Assembly: GCF_030247605.1 (NCBI RefSeq)
Contig: NZ_JAOTSB010000034.1
Coordinates: 1 to 32,719 of the forward strand
Source: Acidaminobacter sp.
GTDB taxonomy: Bacteria > Bacillota > Clostridia > Peptostreptococcales > Acidaminobacteraceae
Direction of reading: 5' to 3'
DNA length: 32,719 nucleotides
The position numbers and the translations under genes are program-made. The notes beneath the pieces were generated by a model. That model was not told the DNA's origin. It ran no database searches and was given only the letters and a program-made list of their open reading frames with translations. Shown here piece after piece: positions 28,224 through 32,719 of the stretch; position 1 is the first letter of the stretch, and each line of letters opens with the position of its first letter.

Positions 28224-31200
28224 GCATTACTCAAATGATACGGATGGGACCTAATCTCCGCCTCTGCTTCCTGCACAAAGCGGATCTCGTAAGGGTTGCC
28301 CATGAGCTGGGCGTATTCTCTGGCGCGGCCCAGGTGCTCATCGACACTCTCTGGAATGTCCGCTATATCCATAAGGCGGGCGAGATGGGCTTCCGCCTTG
28401 GCCCGGCCCCAAATGCTCTTGGTAAGCTCGAAAATTTCAACGGCCCGGACGACGGACTCCAGGGACTGATCCATCCTGCCCTGCCTGAACTGCGCCAGAG
28501 ACAGATTGGTGAGAATCAGGGCGAGGCCGTTGGACGGCAAGCTGAGCTCGGCTTGTTCCATAGCGCGGGTTAGGGTGTGGAAGGCCTCATCGTAACGCCC
28601 TTCGCCTTCATAGGCCATGGCCAGGTAATTCAATGTCGCTGCCATGGCGGAATGGGTGCGGGGCTGTTCCTCTGTGAGAGGCTCGAGATACTGCAGTGCC
28701 ATCATTAAGTAGTTCTGGGCGCTTTCAGTATCCCCGCTCAGCGTGGCATGAAGCCCTTTGAGGCGCCAGAAAACGTGGATGAGATCCCCGGTCGGCTCCC
28801 CCGGTCCGCCCATGAGGTGGCCGAGCTCGCTGAGGAGCGAGTCAAACAGCTCCAACTTGCCGGTTTGGATCGCATAGTAGATCTTTTGAAGGAGACAGAG
28901 CTCCAGCAAATCTTCGCAGCGGTGGATCTCGAAGTAGCGGATGGCTTTGTCGATGGACTCGAGACCATCGGCATAACGCCCTTCGCGAATCGCACGGCGG
29001 CCACGCATGTAGAGAACCTGGTGGTCGTAGGTGACGATGCTCTCATCCTTGGCATCAAGCCGGCTGCGGGCCTCGTCGATGGACTGCATGACCTTGTCCT
29101 CCAGGGTCAGACCCCCTTCGAGGTCGACGTTCTGGCCGCTGAACACTTCATGCCAGCGGTCGAGGTAGCGGCGGCCGTAAATGACGCGGTAGCGGTATTC
29201 GCGGCGTGCGTCCGACGCCAGACGGCTGTGGTGGATGACATAAGGCAATACGGAAACACCGCCGCGCTGGGCATACAGGTGCTCGTAGTAGTCAGCAATC
29301 TTTTTATGCAGGATCCTGCGTCGGGTGACGGAAATTTGATCGGTGAGGTAATCCTTTAGTTTTTGGTGGGTAAAATGGTAGATCAGGCGCTCGCCGTCCA
29401 CCCACTCCTCGAGAATGCCCGCGCCTCTAAGAGCTTCGATCAGGTCCACCAGCTCCACGTCCTCGTAGGCAGCGATGGCCTGGATCGCCTCATAATCCGG
29501 GGATTCCATGAACAGCGCGGCGACATCCGCCACGCGCTGGGCGGGCTCGGAGAGGCCAATGAGCTTCGAACGCATGAGCTCGTCAAACTTCAGAGTGTCG
29601 AGCTTATCGATGGTCCCCTCGTTGATCAGATCCAGGTATTCCCGCAGGAGCAGTGTGTTGCCCTCGGAGGCCTCGATATAGCGGGACATGGCCGCCTCAT
29701 CCAGGGTCACGGTCGAATTGCGAAGGCCGTTTCGGAGAAATTGCCGGGCCTCGACGGGTGAAAAACGTGCCAGTGGCACACGGAGCAGCCATTTTTCCTT
29801 GCAGCCGCAGGCTGTCATGAAGTCCAGCGCTTTGGATTTGACGTCCCGCGAGGTCATGATGACCATGACGTTTTTCAGGTGCTCGCGAATGAGCTCAAGG
29901 AGCAGATTGATCGAGTGGGTCTGACCCCAGTGGAGATCCTCGAAGATCAGAACCACGTTTCGACGCTGGGAATAGCGGGTGAGCAGGTCGCTGACCTCCT
30001 GCACCATGTCCTCGTAGCGGATGCGCTCGTCCCCTTCCAGACCTTGGGTCGCCATGGCCGGCGCTATGAAGTCCGCGAAGCCGAATATGCGGCTGGTGCC
30101 GGTCTCGCCCAGTTCCTGCAGCATTTCCCTCAGGATGCCGCGGAAAATGCGGTACGGCAAATCGTGCTCCATGGGGTACGCCGCCGCCCGCATAACTTTG
30201 ACGGGGAGCTGGTGTTGCGGTTTGGTGGTGGGGTTGGGGCTGGAACCATCGGCAGAATTTTTTTCTTTTTTGCTGCCGATGGTCTTCTTATTATCTTTGT
30301 CTGCCTGATGGTCATAGGTGTGTTCGTAAGGCGGCGCGGCGGTTTTCTCGCTGAGCTCCAGTGCGCTGATGACGCGCTCCACCAGGGTGGTCTTGCCTAT
30401 GCCGGCTTCCCCTGTGATGAGGATGTGGCGGTGGTGGTGATTCTCCAGAAAATTGTAGAGCTCGTCTTCGATGGCAGTAAGTTCGTCGTAGCGGCCAAAG
30501 AAGTAGGTCTTGGGACTCGCGGTGGCCTGAGCGGTCTGCTTGCCCTTGAGTTCGAGGATTTTTTCGTAGAGGCGGGTCGTGTCATTGTCCGGCACGACGC
30601 CTAGCTCGTCCTTCATGGTGCGCATCAGCTTCTGGTAGACCTCGATAGCGTGATTGTACTCCGAGGTGCGCAGGTAGAGGCTCATCAGGGCGCGGATGTT
30701 GTCTTCGTCATAAGCGTCAATAAGGACCATTTTCTCGCGGGCCTTGGCGGCCTCGGCGTAGTCGTCCTCTTCCTCGAGGCGGTTCGCAGTTTTTTTGTGG
30801 TGGTCGAAAATTTTCTGCTGAACGCTGCGCTGCTGGTCGATGAGCCACTCCTGGAAGAATTCGTCTTCTTTAAAGGAGAATCCGCTCAGAAGGGTCAGGT
30901 CCTCCCGGGTGACGGCCTGCACCGGCTCCAGCTCCCATAGGTCACAGCGCCAGACGGCGTCCTTGTTGAGTTGAACGCTGGAGTGGTTAGGCATGGAGAG
31001 CAGGTCCTCGGCGACGTGCTTGCGAATCAGGTAGAGGGCGTTGCGCAGGCTGCGTCGGGCGTATTCGGTGTCGCTGTCCGGCCAAAACAGGCGGCAGAGG
31101 GCGTCACGGGTGCTGGTCGTCTCCACGGCCATGAAATAGAGGATGGCCTCAGCTTTTTTGAGCGTCATATTGACGGGCTTGCCGCCGGCGTAAACCGCGG

Positions 31201-31237
31201 GAATCCCGAGGAGCTTCAGTTCTATCGCTGGAACCAT
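28214..31237 (-). CDS. SARP/BTAD-type regulator with AAA ATPase and TPR domains
   Basis: 1007 residues from the ATG at 31237 (AGGAGG seven bases before it). Domains in order: winged-helix DNA-binding region about 1-100 (ELKLLGIPAVYAGGKPVNMT; RRSLRNALYLIRK), bacterial transcriptional activator domain about 105-235, STAND-type ATPase about 245-560 with Walker A GEAGIGKT (276-283) and Walker B VVLIFEDLHW (428-437), then alpha-solenoid/TPR repeats to the end. Such proteins activate genes on binding a ligand to the C-terminal part. A lysine-rich linker about 318-331 encodes a decamer inverted pair, and a repeat unit overlaps the codons after Walker B. The stop codon lies in the edge of a repeat. 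Targets are unknown; the nearest genes are unrelated. Confidence 0.88.
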   Translation of the reverse strand: MVPAIELKLLGIPAVYAGGKPVNMTLKKAEAILYFMAVETTSTRDALCRLFWPDSDTEYARRSLRNALYLIRKHVAEDLLSMPNHSSVQLNKDAVWRCDLWELEPVQAVTREDLTLLSGFSFKEDEFFQEWLIDQQRSVQQKIFDHHKKTANRLEEEDDYAEAAKAREKMVLIDAYDEDNIRALMSLYLRTSEYNHAIEVYQKLMRTMKDELGVVPDNDTTRLYEKILELKGKQTAQATASPKTYFFGRYDELTAIEDELYNFLENHHHRHILITGEAGIGKTTLVERVISALELSEKTAAPPYEHTYDHQADKDNKKTIGSKKEKNSADGSSPNPTTKPQHQLPVKVMRAAAYPMEHDLPYRIFRGILREMLQELGETGTSRIFGFADFIAPAMATQGLEGDERIRYEDMVQEVSDLLTRYSQRRNVVLIFEDLHWGQTHSINLLLELIREHLKNVMVIMTSRDVKSKALDFMTACGCKEKWLLRVPLARFSPVEARQFLRNGLRNSTVTLDEAAMSRYIEASEGNTLLLREYLDLINEGTIDKLDTLKFDELMRSKLIGLSEPAQRVADVAALFMESPDYEAIQAIAAYEDVELVDLIEALRGAGILEEWVDGERLIYHFTHQKLKDYLTDQISVTRRRILHKKIADYYEHLYAQRGGVSVLPYVIHHSRLASDARREYRYRVIYGRRYLDRWHEVFSGQNVDLEGGLTLEDKVMQSIDEARSRLDAKDESIVTYDHQVLYMRGRRAIREGRYADGLESIDKAIRYFEIHRCEDLLELCLLQKIYYAIQTGKLELFDSLLSELGHLMGGPGEPTGDLIHVFWRLKGLHATLSGDTESAQNYLMMALQYLEPLTEEQPRTHSAMAATLNYLAMAYEGEGRYDEAFHTLTRAMEQAELSLPSNGLALILTNLSLAQFRQGRMDQSLESVVRAVEIFELTKSIWGRAKAEAHLARLMDIADIPESVDEHLGRAREYAQLMGNPYEIRFVQEAEAEIRSHPYHLSNAGQ
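29913..29928 (-). repeat. 16-base repeat match at the Walker B motif of the SARP gene
   Basis: GGGGTCAGACCCACTC on the minus strand is identical to 19776-19791 in the array upstream of the MFS gene. It encodes the GQTHS that follows EDLHW. Family members usually have A-D-x-x-S here, so the stretch may have been replaced by the repeat, but a chance match is not excluded. A weaker match, AGGGTCAGACCCCC, lies at 29102-29115. Confidence 0.55.
30244..30284. repeat. Inverted pair of dispersed decamers inside the SARP gene
   Basis: AACCATCGGCAG (30244-30255) and CTGCCGATGGTC (30273-30284) face each other across a 17-base T-rich stretch, giving 11 complementary bases. They encode KKTIGSKKEKNSADGS in a linker between ATPase motifs. 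Paired uptake sequences form terminator-like hairpins in Haemophilus and Neisseria, but here the pair is in a gene. Confidence 0.8.
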
Positions 31238-31342
31238 GTAAACGCCTCCTGGTGGATGATTTCTATATAAAACCATTCGAAATGCATTTTGCAATTTTTT
31301 GTGGGGAGAAATGATTCGGTGTACAGAAGATCTGTTTAATTC

Positions 31343-31348
31343 ATTATA
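31343..31348 (-). promoter_or_regulatory. Possible -10 box upstream of the SARP gene
   Basis: A perfect TATAAT on the minus strand lies about 106 bases before the SARP start codon, in very AT-rich DNA. I find no good -35 at the right spacing, so this is weak. The rest of 31238-31454 shows no gene. Confidence 0.3.
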
Positions 31349-31454
31349 CAACAAAATTGCATATGCCTCACGTGATTGTCATATTCCGTAACTTTTTTGC
31401 ATCTTGTGGGCATTGCAAAGGCTGTGAAGTGCTTTTCGGGTCTTGAAGTGCTTT

Positions 31455-31620
31455 GCAGGTCTGACCCCGTTGGTTGAAGTACTTTGCAGGTCTGACCCCG
31501 TCGGTTGAAGTACTTTGCAGGTCTGACCCCGTCGGTTGAAGTACTTTGCAGGTCTGCGGCTTGCGCCTATCGACCCCGTCTGTTCATGCTTCGCAGGTCT
31601 TGATATGCAGGTCTGACCCC
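31455..31620 (-). repeat. GGGGTCAGACC array, 31-bp period, with the best-preserved composite unit
   Basis: On the plus strand GCAGGTCTGACCCCG starts at 31455, 31486 and 31517, spaced by T(T/C)GGTTGAAGTACTTT. The fourth, at 31548, is a composite (31549-31578: CAGGTCTG, CGGCTTGCGCCTATCG, ACCCCG). Another simple unit lies at 31608-31620. The array is downstream of the formate/nitrite transporter and upstream of the SARP gene. An open frame across it is not coding. Confidence 0.92.
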
Positions 31621-31636
31621 AGCTGTTCATTAAAAA

Positions 31637-31658
31637 ACCCCCTGCGCTCGCAGAGGGT
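31637..31658 (-). terminator. Terminator of the formate/nitrite transporter gene
   Basis: ACCCCCTGCG (31637-31646) and CGCAGAGGGT (31649-31658) form the stem with one mismatch. On the minus strand TTTTTT follows. It is 20 bases past the stop codon. Confidence 0.85.
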
Positions 31659-31677
31659 CGTGTTTGAATCAAATTGT

Positions 31678-32565
31678 TTACGCCGCTTTCTTAACGAAAG
31701 TCGTAAGCGGATCGTGCTGCGGCGTTTTCTTGGATCTGAGATAGACGAACCAGTATGCGCCACCGACGCAAACGACGCCGCCAATGATATTTCCCAGAGT
31801 GACAGGAAGCAGATTTCCAACCAGGAAGTTTTTCCAGGTCAAAGTGCTCAGAACCTCTGCCGATAGATGCGAGGCCTCCGCCCAAGCCGGATTAGCCTTT
31901 GCAAGGATCCCGGCAGGAATGTAGTACATGTTCGCAACGCTGTGTTCAAAGCCAGAAGTGATAAACAGCCAGATTGGGAAGAAAATTGCAAGGATCTTGC
32001 CAGTCATATCTTTTGCACCGTAGGAGAGCCAAACCGCCAAAGTGACCAACCAGTTGCACATAATGCCAAGGAACAAAGCAGAATGGAATGGCAGGTTAAC
32101 TTTATAAGCTGCGATCTTGATAGTCTGGCCACCAAGGAGCGCACCACCGCTGTTAAGCTGTCCGGAATAGACAATCATAAAAGTCACCAGCATAGCACCA
32201 ATGAAGTTTCCAGAATAAACCGTTACCCAGTTTTTAAACATTTGACTTGGCGTGATTTTTTTCATCATGACAGCCGCGACCATCAGAGTGTTTCCAGTAA
32301 AAAGTTCCCCGCCGGCCAGGATGACCAACATCAAGCCTGTTCCAAAGATTGCGCCTGCGAGTGCCTTACCCATGCCATAAGTCGATGGATCTGCGAACAA
32401 ATTAAAGGCAGCCATATTGGATCCTTGTGAAGCAAACGCTATAAATGCCCCCGCAAGGACACCAAGTAACAATTGTGAAATCGGACTAAGCGCCGCTTTT
32501 TTCTTTGCCGTTTCTACAGTAGCTTCTGCAATTTCTGCTGGGGTCAGCATTTTTTTCTCGTTCAT
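31678..32565 (-). CDS. Formate/nitrite transporter (FNT family)
   Basis: 295 residues with about six membrane helices. FNT hallmarks are visible: LLGVLAGAFIAFASQGSN (helix 1), FGTGLMLVILAGGELFTGNT (helix 2-3, L-F-T-G-N), MCNWLVTLAVWLSYGAKDMTGK (helix 4), and GFEHSVANMYYIPAG, which carries the central histidine of these pentameric channels. They pass formate, nitrite, hydrosulfide or related anions; without a gene context the anion is not certain, though formate suits a fermenting anaerobe. AGGAG lies before the ATG at 32565. A promoter-like pair is at 32655-32683, and a terminator follows the gene. Monocistronic. Confidence 0.93.
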   Translation of the reverse strand: MNEKKMLTPAEIAEATVETAKKKAALSPISQLLLGVLAGAFIAFASQGSNMAAFNLFADPSTYGMGKALAGAIFGTGLMLVILAGGELFTGNTLMVAAVMMKKITPSQMFKNWVTVYSGNFIGAMLVTFMIVYSGQLNSGGALLGGQTIKIAAYKVNLPFHSALFLGIMCNWLVTLAVWLSYGAKDMTGKILAIFFPIWLFITSGFEHSVANMYYIPAGILAKANPAWAEASHLSAEVLSTLTWKNFLVGNLLPVTLGNIIGGVVCVGGAYWFVYLRSKKTPQHDPLTTFVKKAA

Positions 32566-32654
32566 TCATCTCTCTCCTATAAATGTTATCAATTTTATTT
32601 TATGATGGCGGATAAAAGAGTTACAACTTTTATTGTATTTATTTTAACAATATC

Positions 32655-32683
32655 ATAGTAACACGACTTTCATAATTTCACAA
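32655..32683 (-). promoter_or_regulatory. Probable promoter of the formate/nitrite transporter
   Basis: On the minus strand TTGTGA (32678-32683) and TACTAT (32655-32660) are separated by 17 bases, in AT-rich DNA about 90 bases before the start. Just upstream TTTATTA and TAATAAA form a loose inverted repeat that could be an operator. Confidence 0.5.
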
Positions 32684-32719
32684 TAGTTTATTAGAATTAT
32701 TGTATTAATAAAATTATTA

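Larger units (their letters stand above)
4067..30284. repeat. Dispersed decamer GCCGATGGTC (uptake-sequence-like), 18 exact copies
   Basis: Exact plus-strand copies start at 6923, 9542, 14323, 17067, 18921, 23259, 25184, 27518 and 30275. Exact minus-strand copies (GACCATCGGC) start at 4067, 6452, 8014, 9651, 12437, 18365, 23582, 26864 and 28973. One-mismatch copies start at 2937, 5580, 11873, 16566, 20679, 20837, 21845, 23113, 26927 and 30244. A T precedes the decamer in 14 of the 18 exact copies (TGCCGATGGTC). In genes it is read as ADG(R/L), TIG, PMV or GRWS, so selection is on DNA rather than on one peptide. The feature span is only the range over which exact copies are found. Confidence 0.9.

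Noticed and set aside
31455..31620. Arrays with 27-36-bp period look at first like CRISPR arrays
   Set aside because: The conserved part is only about 14 bp and the spacers within an array are nearly identical. No leader or cas gene is present. They are tandem repeats.

Overview
The window looks like chromosomal DNA of an anaerobic, low-to-mid-GC Firmicute, most probably a Clostridia-class bacterium. This is inferred from a clostridial-type iscR-iscS-iscU-mnmA operon, an ATP-dependent double-cubane-cluster reductase with its activase, a formate/nitrite channel, DUF1904 and DUF6440 proteins, strong AGGAGG ribosome binding sites and many factor-independent terminators. I cannot fix the genus from sequence alone.

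Layout. 1-1426: right part of an IS200/IS605-family element (3' end of tnpA, intact tnpB, right-end/guide RNA region). 1639-3795: two tandem DUF1904 proteins and a CNNM/CorC-type membrane protein. 4100-7420: iscR-iscS-iscU-mnmA, read leftwards from a near-consensus promoter at 7586-7614 to a terminator at 4009-4038. 7877-10610: a four-gene alkylation-damage repair operon (ogt, alkA-like, alkD-like, adaA-like). 11022-11769: an HNH nuclease and a DUF6440 protein. 12009-14087: double-cubane-cluster protein and its activase. 14606-17324: a PstS-like lipoprotein overlapping a second lipoprotein. 17485-19543: a TspO-like membrane protein, an SRPBCC protein and two small membrane proteins. 19917-21065: an MFS transporter. 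21323-24661: phzF-PAP2-msrA-phzF, probably one leftward unit. 24998-28018: lipA, an AI-2E-family membrane protein and a divergent RluA-type pseudouridine synthase. 28214-31237: a large SARP/BTAD-AAA-TPR regulator. 31678-32565: a formate/nitrite transporter.

Two dispersed sequence families overlie this ordinary gene content and are the most interesting part. (1) The decamer GCCGATGGTC occurs 18 times exactly, nine in each orientation, plus about ten one-mismatch copies. It lies in genes and in gaps, and in genes it is read in different frames. That is far above the roughly 0.06 expected by chance and behaves like a DNA-uptake-type sequence. (2) A short palindromic unit, GGGGTCAGACCTGC or GGGGTCAGACCTAC, is present in about forty copies. 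Most are local tandem arrays just downstream of stop codons, and several are in frame inside genes. At eight places a related longer form carries an extra core of about 16 bp (GATAGGCGCnAGCCGC) that can fold as a small hairpin, and in several arrays it sits at one edge. The arrays have expanded with locus-specific periods of 27, 31, 32, 35 and 36 bp. They have entered an AlkD-like repair protein and a lipoprotein in frame, supply stop codons, and at one place form a terminator.
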